Source: Bacteroidales bacterium (GTDB lineage: Bacteria; Bacteroidota; Bacteroidia; Bacteroidales; WCHB1-69). Taken from it: a DNA stretch of 64,000 nucleotides. The notes beneath the pieces are model-generated. The model was given only the letters and a program-made list of their open reading frames with translations, ran no database searches and was not told the DNA's origin. Shown here in pieces: positions 16,353 to 25,718 of the stretch (positions are counted from its first letter, which is position 1; the number at the start of each line of letters is the position of its first letter). Position numbers and translations under genes: made by a program. Location: the NCBI GenBank assembly GCA_017540505.1, contig JAFYAW010000041.1, positions 1-64,000 on the forward strand, in the 5' to 3' direction.

Positions 16353-18038
16353 ATGAAAAAGAGATTTTTTACCCTGACGTTCCTTATCTTAACGGCATTT
16401 GCCTTGAACACATCCGCCCAGACGGAGGCCACCTCTCCGCGCTATAGTTTCCACATTGCCAAGGAAGTGAAACCGCCATTGTGGGAGATTGTGCAAGAAC
16501 CTGAATTTGTGGATGCCGACGGGAACCAGGCTATCGATGCCAACGAAAACTGCAAGATTGTGATGAAGGTGAAGAATATCGGCACGGGAGAAGGGACTGG
16601 GCTTACCGCCAAGATTTCAGTATCCGGCAGCTCGAATGGCATCTCAGTCTTCGACAGGAGAATCCCCGACATTCCCGTTGGCGGCACCGCAACGGTGGAA
16701 TTTCCCGTCACCGCCAATATGAACACGGTGGACGGGAAAGCGACGTTTACGGTCTTTATCAACGAACCGATGGGCTTCACTACCGACAAGTTCCCGATAG
16801 TGGTTACCACACAGGCATTCCAAGCACCCATGATTGAGGTGAAGGATTGTGAGGCCACCAGCAAAGATGGAGGAAAACTTGTGAAGATGGACCCTTTCCA
16901 AGTGACGATTCTGATTCAAAACACACAGTATGGTCTTGGTGAAGATGTGACAGTGACACTCAAATACCCGGAAAATGTGGTTAACTTGGAAGGACGGGAT
17001 TTGGTGGACATATTCCCGAAAATGTCGGCGGGAGAGACTCGCGAACTGAAATACAAATTCTTAATTAACAACATATATGATAAGAGCACGCTGCCGTTAC
17101 AAGTCTTTATAAGGGAAAAATACGGGAAATACGCCAAAGACACGACCATCGTTTTCGAGCTGAATCAGACGTTAGGGAAAGGCCCTATAGAGGTGGCGGC
17201 GAAAATTTCTGCTCCAACCACAATTGAAGACGCTCAACTCCGTTCGGATGTAGATAGGAATATCCCTATATCAAACAGCCAAAATCCATACCGATATGCT
17301 ATCATTATAGGAAACCAGGACTACCATTCCTTCCAGAAGGATTTGAATAGTGAGCAGGATGTGCCCTTTGCTGCCGAGGATGCTAATATTTTCAAACAGT
17401 ATTGTGTGAAGACACTTGGAGTTGAGGAACGGAATGTTGTCGCTTTGAATAATGCTACTGGTGCAAAAATGAATCAGGAAATAGACTATATAACACGTCT
17501 TGCTGCAAGAGATCCGGAAGCCGAAATCATCTTCTATTATGCGGGACACGGTTTCCCGGATGAAAACACAAAAGAACCCTATCTGATACCGGTGGACGTG
17601 AACGCTTCCAACCTCAAATCCGCCATCCCGCTGTACGACCTTTACAGCAAACTGTGCAGCACGGGCGCACAAAAAGTGACCGTGTTTCTCGATGCCTGTT
17701 TCAGCGGCGGCGGGCGCGAAGCCGGATTAGTGGCCTCCCGAGGCATAAAAGTGACCCCAAAGAGAGATGCATTGAGCGGCAACATTGTCGTGTTCTCTGC
17801 CACCTCGGCCGACCAAACAGCCTTGCCATACACAGAGAAAAACCATGGTATGTTCACCTATTTCCTCCTAAAGAAATTGCAGGAAAGTAAAGGGCAATGC
17901 ACCTATTCCGAATTGTATAACTATTTGAATAAAAATGTGGGTGACCACAGTCTTCGTGTGAATCGTAAGGATCAAACTCCTGAAGTGAATATGGCATCGC
18001 AGGTGCAGGAGAGTTGGGGAGAGTGGAGGTTCAATTGA
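16353..18038 (+). CDS. Secreted caspase-fold (C14) protease with N-terminal Ig-like domains
   Basis: 561 residues. Residues 1-22 are a signal peptide. Residues ~40-155 and ~160-270 look like two CARDB/Ig-like beta domains (NCKIVMKVKNIGTGEGTGL; PFQVTILIQNTQYGLGEDV). The caspase domain spans ~313-555: YRYAIIIGNQDY, catalytic His H399 in FYYAGHG and catalytic Cys C449 in VFLDACFSGGG. Both catalytic residues are present. Compared with the caspase at 7478-9301, the accessory domains differ completely (N-terminal Ig-like instead of C-terminal Sel1), while the core and genetic neighbourhood are alike. It begins 13 bp after the candidate anti-sigma gene. One possible role is cleaving that membrane protein or a surface partner; this is untested inference. 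Confidence 0.87.
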   Translation: MKKRFFTLTFLILTAFALNTSAQTEATSPRYSFHIAKEVKPPLWEIVQEPEFVDADGNQAIDANENCKIVMKVKNIGTGEGTGLTAKISVSGSSNGISVFDRRIPDIPVGGTATVEFPVTANMNTVDGKATFTVFINEPMGFTTDKFPIVVTTQAFQAPMIEVKDCEATSKDGGKLVKMDPFQVTILIQNTQYGLGEDVTVTLKYPENVVNLEGRDLVDIFPKMSAGETRELKYKFLINNIYDKSTLPLQVFIREKYGKYAKDTTIVFELNQTLGKGPIEVAAKISAPTTIEDAQLRSDVDRNIPISNSQNPYRYAIIIGNQDYHSFQKDLNSEQDVPFAAEDANIFKQYCVKTLGVEERNVVALNNATGAKMNQEIDYITRLAARDPEAEIIFYYAGHGFPDENTKEPYLIPVDVNASNLKSAIPLYDLYSKLCSTGAQKVTVFLDACFSGGGREAGLVASRGIKVTPKRDALSGNIVVFSATSADQTALPYTEKNHGMFTYFLLKKLQESKGQCTYSELYNYLNKNVGDHSLRVNRKDQTPEVNMASQVQESWGEWRFN

Positions 18039-18068
18039 CAATTAACAATGAATAATGAATAATGAACA

Positions 18069-19226
18069 ATGAATAGGATTTGTAAAACAACCTTGTGGTT
18101 GGTGATGATGTTTTACGGATGTGCTGTTTACGCCCAAAATGTCTCCAACGTCACCGCCGAGCAGGTGGGGAAGACCATCCACGTGTCGTACGACCTTGAC
18201 AAGGCGGCGGACATCTCTCTGTTTGTCTCCATGGACGGAGGCGGCACTTACACGCAGTTGTACAAAGTGAGCGGCGATGTGGGCAAAACCATAGGGCCGG
18301 GCCACAAGACCATCGTGTGGGACGTGCAGGCGGAAATGAAGGAACTGCACAACGACGACATCTTCTTCAGGGTGAAAGTGGATGCCAATGCAGAGGCCCA
18401 ATGGCAGAAACAGTTGCGTGAGGCGGCAAAAAAGGAAGAAGAAGAGAGAAGAGCAAATGAGATAGCAAAGGCGAAAGAGGCGAAAGAGAGAGAGAAGGCA
18501 CTCGCAATGGAAGCTAAAGCGAATGAAAAAGAGGCGAAAGAGAGGGAGAAAACACTAGCGATGGAAGCAAAGGCGAATGAAAAGGAGGCGAAAGAGAAGG
18601 AAAAGGCACTTGAGAAGGAAAAGAAGGCAAATGAACAGGAGATCAGAAAAGAAGACAGAAGATTAAGGATGCAGAGTATGCCATACAGCACATTCTTTAC
18701 CTTAAATTCTGCATTCACGCTTAATACTTACGGCGCTAATTATAAGAAATACATGCCATATTCAGTGTGGTCCTATGGGTTCAAAATCGGTCAGATGAAG
18801 ATTGTGGGTTGGTATGTTGATGTGATGACGAATTTCCGCTTCAAGGGCTGGGGAAATTCTTTCGTAAATGGAGAGCATTACTGGTTGACAGACCGTAAAC
18901 CAATACGGTTATCCGCCCAGACAGGACTCGTCATACGGCCCTGCAGACCCATGTCCATGTTGTTCGGTGTTGGCTATGGTTACCGAACATTCGTTTACAA
19001 AACCATAGACAATGAATGGTTTTCCCATCCGCAACAAACTCTGCATGGGGTGGATGTCTCGTTTGGCTTTCTGTTTGACATCAAAGGCTTTGCTTTTTCC
19101 TTTGAAACTGTCACTACCAATTTCCGAAGCGCGGAACTGAAAGTGGGATTGGGCTTTTGTCTGCCTGTGGATAATAAAAACACAAAAAAACAAACCGTTA
19201 AAGTTTTAAAAAATGAAAAATTATAG
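18069..19226 (+). CDS. Exported protein: Ig-like domain, Lys/Glu/Ala coiled coil, then the beta-rich module
   Basis: 385 residues. A signal peptide ends at ~22 (VYAQ). Residues ~25-105 form a small beta-sandwich (VSYDLDKAADISLFVSMDGG, then HKTIVWDV). Residues ~112-200 are a charged coiled coil containing three 18-residue repeats. Residues ~205-367 are the same beta-rich module as in the protein at 5698-7458 (YSTFFTLN, YGFKIGQM, GWYVDVMTNF, MSMLFGVGYGYRT, FLFDIKGFAFSFE, GFCL), but without the FISUMP tail. It starts 30 bp after the caspase stop and overlaps the next gene by 14 bp. The coiled coil could span periplasm or peptidoglycan, with the module at the outer membrane; that is inference. 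Confidence 0.72.
   Translation: MNRICKTTLWLVMMFYGCAVYAQNVSNVTAEQVGKTIHVSYDLDKAADISLFVSMDGGGTYTQLYKVSGDVGKTIGPGHKTIVWDVQAEMKELHNDDIFFRVKVDANAEAQWQKQLREAAKKEEEERRANEIAKAKEAKEREKALAMEAKANEKEAKEREKTLAMEAKANEKEAKEKEKALEKEKKANEQEIRKEDRRLRMQSMPYSTFFTLNSAFTLNTYGANYKKYMPYSVWSYGFKIGQMKIVGWYVDVMTNFRFKGWGNSFVNGEHYWLTDRKPIRLSAQTGLVIRPCRPMSMLFGVGYGYRTFVYKTIDNEWFSHPQQTLHGVDVSFGFLFDIKGFAFSFETVTTNFRSAELKVGLGFCLPVDNKNTKKQTVKVLKNEKL
18477..18638 (+). repeat. Three 54-bp in-frame repeats coding an 18-residue coiled-coil unit
   Basis: Units at residues 137-154, 155-172 and 173-190 of the surrounding gene follow EAKEREKALAMEAKANEK with few changes. Such repeats can change copy number by slippage and so change coiled-coil length. 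Confidence 0.8.
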
Positions 19227-20124
19227 ATTGCTCGTTGCCGTATTATCTATTGCATTAACTTTTGCGACAGTTTCTTGTGACGATTTTGACAAAGGGCATT
19301 ACTACTATAACGATGACAATCGTCCGTTCAGTTTGGAATATGTTAATGGCTTGTTGATCCAGTGGGGTAGCGACGACTTGGATCCGAATGTCAAGGAGGC
19401 AGTTCAGGAGATTGTGGAATCAATGGTGTATGTACCAAGTGGTAAATTTAAGATGGGATCGAATAAACAGGAGGATGAAAAGCCATGTCACGACGTGTCA
19501 CTGTCATGGTTTTACATGGCAAAAGTGACGGTTACCCAGAAACAATGGACAGCCATCATGGGTGAGGAAAATCCCCTATGGAGTGAGGATTTTGGGAAAG
19601 GAGAGGATTATCCAGCCAATTTCATTTCATACGAGCAAGCACAGGAGTTTATCAACCGTTTGAATAAATATGCTGGGCTAACGTACAAGATGCTATATGG
19701 TATGCAATTCAGACTGCCCACGGAAGCGGAATGGGAATATGCTGCCTGTGGAGGGAGAGTCTCCGATGGTCATACCTATATCGTCGATGATTATATCTAT
19801 AGTGGGAGCGATAATGCAGACTTGGTGGCCTGGTATCGGGGAAATGCGAATGGGAAAATGCATGTTTCGGGAGAACTTGAGCCCAATCGGTTGGGCTTGT
19901 ACGATATGAGCGGCAATGTGTGGGAATGGTGTTCGGACTATTATGGTGGCTATACAAGCGGCAATTCAGATAACCCAACAGGTCCTGCAACAGGTACAAA
20001 GCGTGTGGTGAGAGGTGGCAGCTTTTCCTACGAATCTGATTTTTGCCGTTGCAAGGCTCGGAACTCTCTTCCTGAAAAGAACCAGTCTGTGTCCGTCGGA
20101 TTGCGATTGGCTGTAAGTAAATAA
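19213..20124 (+). CDS. SUMF1-type (formylglycine-generating enzyme-like) lipoprotein
   Basis: 303 residues. A lipobox ends at C22 (TFATVSC), so it is a lipoprotein. Residues ~70-303 carry the SUMF1/EgtB/PvdO fold: MVYVPSGKFKMGS, then VTVTQKQWTAIMG, FRLPTEAEWEYAACGG, GLYDMSGNVWEWCSDYY, RVVRGGSF and the closing GLRLAV. The fold includes true formylglycine-generating enzymes, but many bacterial members are non-catalytic, or are carbohydrate-binding or regulatory. C-terminal cysteines are present (FCRC), but I cannot show they are the copper-binding pair. It overlaps the upstream gene by 14 bp and sits directly before the giant FISUMP protein, so a structural surface role is as likely as an enzymatic one. 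Confidence 0.82.
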   Translation: MKNYRLLVAVLSIALTFATVSCDDFDKGHYYYNDDNRPFSLEYVNGLLIQWGSDDLDPNVKEAVQEIVESMVYVPSGKFKMGSNKQEDEKPCHDVSLSWFYMAKVTVTQKQWTAIMGEENPLWSEDFGKGEDYPANFISYEQAQEFINRLNKYAGLTYKMLYGMQFRLPTEAEWEYAACGGRVSDGHTYIVDDYIYSGSDNADLVAWYRGNANGKMHVSGELEPNRLGLYDMSGNVWEWCSDYYGGYTSGNSDNPTGPATGTKRVVRGGSFSYESDFCRCKARNSLPEKNQSVSVGLRLAVSK

Positions 20125-20154
20125 ACAAACCGAATATCAAATGTTTTCTTGAAT

Positions 20155-23100
20155 ATGAAACAAATATACAAAATATTGGCGTTTTTCGTGTGTGTAGCAT
20201 GTTGCGTGACGGCAACTGCCCAAATGCGTACAGTTACTTTCACAGGACGTGACAGGTCCGGCCACTACCGTATTCCACTCTCCAGAGTTGTCGTTTTTAA
20301 CCTTGACCAGCTGTGGGAAGAGATACTTTATTATCCCGACACCATATTGGTTTTAGGTTCGGTAGGCATTGATGATTACGGGGAAAAGCAAGAGATACAG
20401 CTGATGCAGAATGTACCCAACCCGTTTGATGGCACTACTGAGTTTGTACTGGCTCTGCCTGAAAAACGCGATGTTCTGTTGGAAATATATGATGTGACAG
20501 GCAAATTGACCGTAAACCAGCATTTTTCGGCATTACCCGCAGGCACACACTTGTTTCAAGCAACTCTTTCCTCGCCGCAAACCTACTTGTTGAGTGCCAG
20601 AATGGATGACGGCCAAATGACCATCAAGATGGTGAACCAAGGGCATGGAGGGGAAAACAGCATCCGATATTTGGGCACGACCGACAAAAACGGGAATTTC
20701 ACAGTTTATCTCAATAATGAAAAATCTTACACGAAGTATCCGTTTCATGTGGGTGATGAAATGCGCTATGTCGCTTATCCACAGGTATCTGGAGTGGAAA
20801 ACAGGAGTGTTGCCGTGACAAAAGCGCAAACCGACAATGAGACGATAGTCTTTAATTTTGATTTTATAGTACCTTCCGTAACTACCGATGAGGTTTACGA
20901 TATTACCACTACAACAGCCACTTGTTCCGCTACTGTGATCTCCGATGGCAATCTCCCCATCTCGAAACGCGGCGTTTGCTGGAGCACATCACCCGACCCG
21001 ACAATGCACAACGACAGGTGCGATAATGTTGGTGGTGTTGGCTCCTTTACCTGCGACTTGTCAGGACTGACGGAGGGGGCCTCCTACTATGTTCGGGCAT
21101 ACGCCATCAATTTTTTGGATACGGTGTACGGGCCTCCGAAAAGGTTCACTACGCTTGTCCGCCCTACGGTGACCACCGATATGGTGAGCAATATCACCAG
21201 TACTTCCGCCACTTGCGGCGGAAACGTGACAGATGATGGAGGCAATCCGGTGACGCAAAGAGGCGTGTGTTGGAGTGTATCACCAAATCCTACATACTAC
21301 AACAACTTTTACACGCTTGCTGGTAGTGGTACCGGTAGTTTCACATGCAATATCACGGGACTGGCAGCCAACACCACGTATTATGTGCGGGCGTTCGCCA
21401 GAAGCAGTGCAGGTAGGGCGTATGGGGAAGAAAGAACCTTTACAACCGCCGCAACCACACCGATGGTAACCACTAATGCGGTAAGCAGCATCACCAGTAC
21501 CTCCGCCACCTGCGGCGGCCAGGTGACTAATAACGGGGGTGCTCCCGTGACGGCCTGTGGTGTTTGTTGGAATACTTCACCTAATCCAAGCCTTAATGAT
21601 AATCTCGGCTTTACAAATGATTATAGTGGTACGTTCAGTTTCATGAGCAGTATCACGGGACTGGCACCCGGCACTACCTATTATGTGAAGGCATACGCCA
21701 CCAACAGCGCGGGGACGGCGTATGGCGTGGCAAAAAACTTTACAACCATTACTCCTCCAATCGTCACCACCAACACGATCACCTCCTTTACGGCTACTAC
21801 CGCCACCTTCGGCGGCAATGTGACGAACAATGGTGGAACTACGGTGACGGAACGTGGAGTGTGCTGGAGTAGCACATCTGCTAATCCAACACTTGGCGAC
21901 ACCCACAAAGCAAGTGGCAGCGGAAATGGCTCTTTTTCAGTTAATGTATATGGGTTGGAGGACAACACCACCTGTTATGTGCGGGCATACGCCATCTATG
22001 TCGGGACGGCGTGTGGTGATACAGTGTATGGTGATACAAAAACCTTCACCACCTCATCATTCACATGCGGAAACTCCATTACTGATTTTGAAGGCTATAG
22101 TTACAATACGGTGCTGATTGGGCAGCAGTGCTGGATGGCAATGAATTTGAAAACCACTCATTTGAACAATGGTGTTTCCATTCCTTTGGTGCAGGATTCC
22201 ACTTCTTGGGGAAACACCACTTCAGCCGCCTGTTGCTATTATAACCAAGGCACTTACGGGTGTCTGTACAATTTCTATGCGGTGGAAGGTGGACAATTGT
22301 GTCCGCCTGGCTGGCATGTGCCCTCCTATGACGAAGTTCATGCAACGTTAATCAACGCACTTGGAGGAGATGGAGGTGGTGGGATGAAAACCACAGGTAC
22401 AACGTATTGGCTTTCACCGAATACAGGTGCCACAAACAGTTCTGGATTTTCCGCACGTGGGGGTGGTTATAGGCAACAAGGACGTTCGATTAGTCTAATC
22501 AAGGAAAGAGCTGTATTTTGGATTTCCACCATATACAACGATTCCTATGCATATGATTATTCTTTATTCTATTCTCATGCAGCTTTGGATAGATATGGTT
22601 TCGCGATCTGCGATTATGCTATGTGGAAAAAGAACGGCTTGTCTGTTCGCTGCCTTCGCGGTGATATTCCTCCTGTGACAATTCCTACGGTGTCCACCCG
22701 TACAGTTAGCCACAGTTCTTTTGATACCGCTACTTCTGGTGGATATATTAATGCCATGGGTGACGCTGTCATTACCGCCAAAGGTGTTTGCTGGAGCACA
22801 ATGCCGAATCCGACAATAAGTGATAGTCACACCAACGAGGGTGGCGGTGTGATGAATTTTACAAGCAGTATCACAGGATTGTCACAAGGCTCCACCTATT
22901 ATGTGCGGGCATACGCCACCAACAGCGCGGGGACGGCGTATGGGGAACAGGTGAGCTTTACTACCGCGTCACCAACTGATGGCCACCCCTGCCTCAATGC
23001 CCCTACTGTGACAGATATTGACAATAACACGTATAATACGGTGCAAATAGGCACCCAATGCTGGATGGCAGAGAATTTGAGAACCACGAAGTATGCAGAT

Positions 23101-25683
23101 GGTACGATAATCCCTTTAGGCAACACGACCTCTACAACTACTGCGTATCGGTACCGTCCTAACAACTCATCTTCCAATGTTTCCACTTATGGATATCTAT
23201 ACAACTGGAAGGCCGTAATGCACAACTCATCCTCCTCCAATAACAATCCGAGTGGTGTGCAAGGCATTTGCCCCACGGGCTGGCATGTGCCCAGTGATGC
23301 GGAATGGACACAGCTGACAGACTACGTGGGTGGCATCAGCCAGTATAGGTGCAGTGTTAACAGCGTTTTTATAGCGAAGGCATTAGCCTATACATCGGGC
23401 TGGATTAGTAGTTCCGTCACATGTGATGTGGGCAACAATCCGAGTTCCAACAATGCCACAGGATTCTCGGCACGTCCCGCTGGCACCTACAGCGGCAGCA
23501 ACTACACTTTCGGCTACGAAGCCGCCTTTTGGAGTGCTACTCATTCCGATGGCAGCAACGCCTACGACCTCAACTTGTCTTACGACTTCGCCTACGTGTT
23601 CATAACCAGCAACCCCAAGATCAGAGGTTTTTCCGTCCGATGCCTCCGCGATGGGGGTGGAGGCGGTGCTAACCAGCATGTCATTCGTGTGTCCTTGACA
23701 ACAGACACATATGGCAGTGATATCACTTGGCAGGTGAAAGACATGGCCCGCGATACAGTTCTTGCGTCCGGTGGCCCATATTCCGATTTGACAGATTCGG
23801 ATACAGCAGCGCAGAACATACCGGACATTCTTGTGGATGGCACAGGATGCTATATTTTCACTATAAATGACTCGTATGGTGATGGTTTCTGCTGTCCTGC
23901 CGGTTCCTATTCGGTCTCTTACGATGGCACCATAATGGGGAGCGGCGTGGGGAGTGACGGTTCCTTCTGTCAGGAATCATACTTTCTTAATCCAACTTCC
24001 AGCTCCTGTCCTTCCGCCAATGGCCCGTCTTGCCCCCGCGCCGCCACCGTAACCGATGTTGACAACAACACGTACAACACGGTGCAAATCGGTACCCAAT
24101 GCTGGATGGCAGAGAATTTGAGAACCACGAGGTATGCGAACGGTACGACAATTCCGTTGGGCACAGATACCAGTACAACAACTGCCTATCGTTATAATCC
24201 AAACAATGATGCGTCCAACGTTCCCACCTATGGGTATCTGTACAATTGGAAAGCTGTAATGCGTGATGCTTCTTCTTCCAGTGCGAATCCGAGTGGGGTG
24301 GCCGGTGTCTGTCCCTGGGGCTGGCATGTGCCAAGTGATGCGGAGTGGACACAGCTGACAGACCATGTGAGAAGCCAGAGCCAGTATGTGTGCGGCAGCG
24401 ACAACACATACATTGCCAAGGCCTTGGCATCCAGCACAGGATGGATTAGCAGTTCCAGCACATGTGCTGTAGGTAACAATCAGAGTGCTAACAATACAAC
24501 GGGTTTTAATTCCCTTCCCGCTGGCTACTACTACGGCTACTACAACGGTCTCGGCTACTACGCCTTCTTCTGGAGCGCTACCCAGGACTACGGCGACTTC
24601 GCCTACTTCCGCGGTCTCTTCTACAGCTACGCCTACGTGGTCTGGGGCAACAACAACAAGAACTACGGTTCTTCGGTCCGTTGCGTGCGCGATGAGGGTT
24701 CCTCAATAAACACACCTGTGGTAACCACCAATATGGTAAGTAATATTGCAACTTCCACCGCCAGCTGTGGGGGAAATGTGACGTCTGATGGTGGTGCAAC
24801 GGTAACGGCTCGAGGCGTTTGTTGGGGTACGTCACAGAATCCGACAGTAAATAGCAGTCACACTACTGACGGTGGCGGTACCGGCAGTTTTACAAGCAAT
24901 ATCACGGGACTGACTCCTGGTACCACCTATTATGTGCGGGCGTATGCTACCAACAGCGCGGGAACAGCTTACGGGGAGCAGCAAAGTTTTACTACTGCTT
25001 CCGATGGTCAACCCTGCCCTGCTACCCCAACGGTTACTGACTATGACGGCATCACCTATGTCACGGTGCAGTTGGGCACGCAATGCTGGATGGCGCAGAA
25101 CCTGCGTTCCACCCACTACAGCGATGGTACGACAATTCCGTTGGGCACAGATACCAGTACAACAACTGCCTATCGTTATAATCCAAACAATGATGCGTCC
25201 AACGTTCCCACCTATGGGTATCTGTACAATTGGAAAGCTGTAATGCGTGATGCTTCATCTTCCAGTGCGAATCCGAGTGGGGTGGCCGGTGTCTGTCCCT
25301 GGGGCTGGCATGTGCCAAGTGTTGCGGAATGGACACAGCTGACAGACTATGTGAGCAGCCAGAGCCAGTATGTGTGCGGCAGCAACAATGTGAGTATAGG
25401 CAAAGCCTTGGCTTCCACCACGGGCTGGAACAACAGCACTAACAATTGTGCGGTGGGCAACAATCAGAGTGCAAACAATACTACAGGTTTCAGTGCGTTG
25501 CCTGCTGGCCTCTACACATTACATTACTTCTATCCTGGCTATTATGCCTATTTTTGGAGTACCACCAGCAATAGCAGCGACGGCTATGCCAATGGCCGCA
25601 GTATGAATTACGACAGCACTTCTGTCAACTGGCCCAACTTCAACACTTACTATGGCTATTCGGTCCGTTGCCTCCGTAATTAA
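20155..25683 (+). CDS. Giant exported protein with six fibronectin-like repeats and four FISUMP domains
   Basis: 1842 residues from ATG 20155 (a TTG two codons earlier is unlikely). A signal peptide ends near residue 23 (TATAQ). Residues ~82-166 look like a T9SS type A sorting domain (MQNVPNPFDGTTEF, LEIYDVTGK, AGTHLF), oddly near the N-terminus. Fibronectin/Ig-like repeats (TTTATCSATV..RGVCW, then TYYVRAYATNSAGTAYG) lie at ~240-334, 336-432, 437-532, 535-635, 843-939 and 1521-1617. FISUMP domains lie at ~643-837, 952-1165, 1296-1512 and 1627-1842. Residues ~1172-1279 form a separate domain with a calcium-loop-like NDSYGDGFCC. The repeat architecture suggests a long surface or adhesive protein. 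It is the largest gene of the sigma-headed operon. Confidence 0.85.
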   Translation: MKQIYKILAFFVCVACCVTATAQMRTVTFTGRDRSGHYRIPLSRVVVFNLDQLWEEILYYPDTILVLGSVGIDDYGEKQEIQLMQNVPNPFDGTTEFVLALPEKRDVLLEIYDVTGKLTVNQHFSALPAGTHLFQATLSSPQTYLLSARMDDGQMTIKMVNQGHGGENSIRYLGTTDKNGNFTVYLNNEKSYTKYPFHVGDEMRYVAYPQVSGVENRSVAVTKAQTDNETIVFNFDFIVPSVTTDEVYDITTTTATCSATVISDGNLPISKRGVCWSTSPDPTMHNDRCDNVGGVGSFTCDLSGLTEGASYYVRAYAINFLDTVYGPPKRFTTLVRPTVTTDMVSNITSTSATCGGNVTDDGGNPVTQRGVCWSVSPNPTYYNNFYTLAGSGTGSFTCNITGLAANTTYYVRAFARSSAGRAYGEERTFTTAATTPMVTTNAVSSITSTSATCGGQVTNNGGAPVTACGVCWNTSPNPSLNDNLGFTNDYSGTFSFMSSITGLAPGTTYYVKAYATNSAGTAYGVAKNFTTITPPIVTTNTITSFTATTATFGGNVTNNGGTTVTERGVCWSSTSANPTLGDTHKASGSGNGSFSVNVYGLEDNTTCYVRAYAIYVGTACGDTVYGDTKTFTTSSFTCGNSITDFEGYSYNTVLIGQQCWMAMNLKTTHLNNGVSIPLVQDSTSWGNTTSAACCYYNQGTYGCLYNFYAVEGGQLCPPGWHVPSYDEVHATLINALGGDGGGGMKTTGTTYWLSPNTGATNSSGFSARGGGYRQQGRSISLIKERAVFWISTIYNDSYAYDYSLFYSHAALDRYGFAICDYAMWKKNGLSVRCLRGDIPPVTIPTVSTRTVSHSSFDTATSGGYINAMGDAVITAKGVCWSTMPNPTISDSHTNEGGGVMNFTSSITGLSQGSTYYVRAYATNSAGTAYGEQVSFTTASPTDGHPCLNAPTVTDIDNNTYNTVQIGTQCWMAENLRTTKYADGTIIPLGNTTSTTTAYRYRPNNSSSNVSTYGYLYNWKAVMHNSSSSNNNPSGVQGICPTGWHVPSDAEWTQLTDYVGGISQYRCSVNSVFIAKALAYTSGWISSSVTCDVGNNPSSNNATGFSARPAGTYSGSNYTFGYEAAFWSATHSDGSNAYDLNLSYDFAYVFITSNPKIRGFSVRCLRDGGGGGANQHVIRVSLTTDTYGSDITWQVKDMARDTVLASGGPYSDLTDSDTAAQNIPDILVDGTGCYIFTINDSYGDGFCCPAGSYSVSYDGTIMGSGVGSDGSFCQESYFLNPTSSSCPSANGPSCPRAATVTDVDNNTYNTVQIGTQCWMAENLRTTRYANGTTIPLGTDTSTTTAYRYNPNNDASNVPTYGYLYNWKAVMRDASSSSANPSGVAGVCPWGWHVPSDAEWTQLTDHVRSQSQYVCGSDNTYIAKALASSTGWISSSSTCAVGNNQSANNTTGFNSLPAGYYYGYYNGLGYYAFFWSATQDYGDFAYFRGLFYSYAYVVWGNNNKNYGSSVRCVRDEGSSINTPVVTTNMVSNIATSTASCGGNVTSDGGATVTARGVCWGTSQNPTVNSSHTTDGGGTGSFTSNITGLTPGTTYYVRAYATNSAGTAYGEQQSFTTASDGQPCPATPTVTDYDGITYVTVQLGTQCWMAQNLRSTHYSDGTTIPLGTDTSTTTAYRYNPNNDASNVPTYGYLYNWKAVMRDASSSSANPSGVAGVCPWGWHVPSVAEWTQLTDYVSSQSQYVCGSNNVSIGKALASTTGWNNSTNNCAVGNNQSANNTTGFSALPAGLYTLHYFYPGYYAYFWSTTSNSSDGYANGRSMNYDSTSVNWPNFNTYYGYSVRCLRN
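24142..24336 (+). repeat. Near-identical 195-bp internal repeat, copy 1 (FISUMP domain 3)
   Basis: Differs from 25126-25320 at one base only (CTTCTTCTTCC versus CTTCATCTTCC) across 195 bp, at an offset of 984 bp (328 codons). Flanking sequence of the same domains is much more diverged, pointing to recent duplication or gene conversion. Confidence 0.9.
25126..25320 (+). repeat. Near-identical 195-bp internal repeat, copy 2 (FISUMP domain 4)
   Basis: Partner of 24142-24336, in the same reading frame. Confidence 0.9.
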
Positions 25684-25718
25684 ACATATATGAAAAGTTG
25701 GGTGACAAATCAAAAATC

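Noticed and set aside
18477..18638. CRISPR-like repeat in the 54-bp units
   Set aside because: Units are contiguous and in frame, coding a coiled coil.
25698..25718. TTG starts for the genes at 20149, 25698, 26749, 51011 and 51950
   Set aside because: In each case an ATG directly before a signal peptide or first helix lies a few codons downstream and fits promoter position better.
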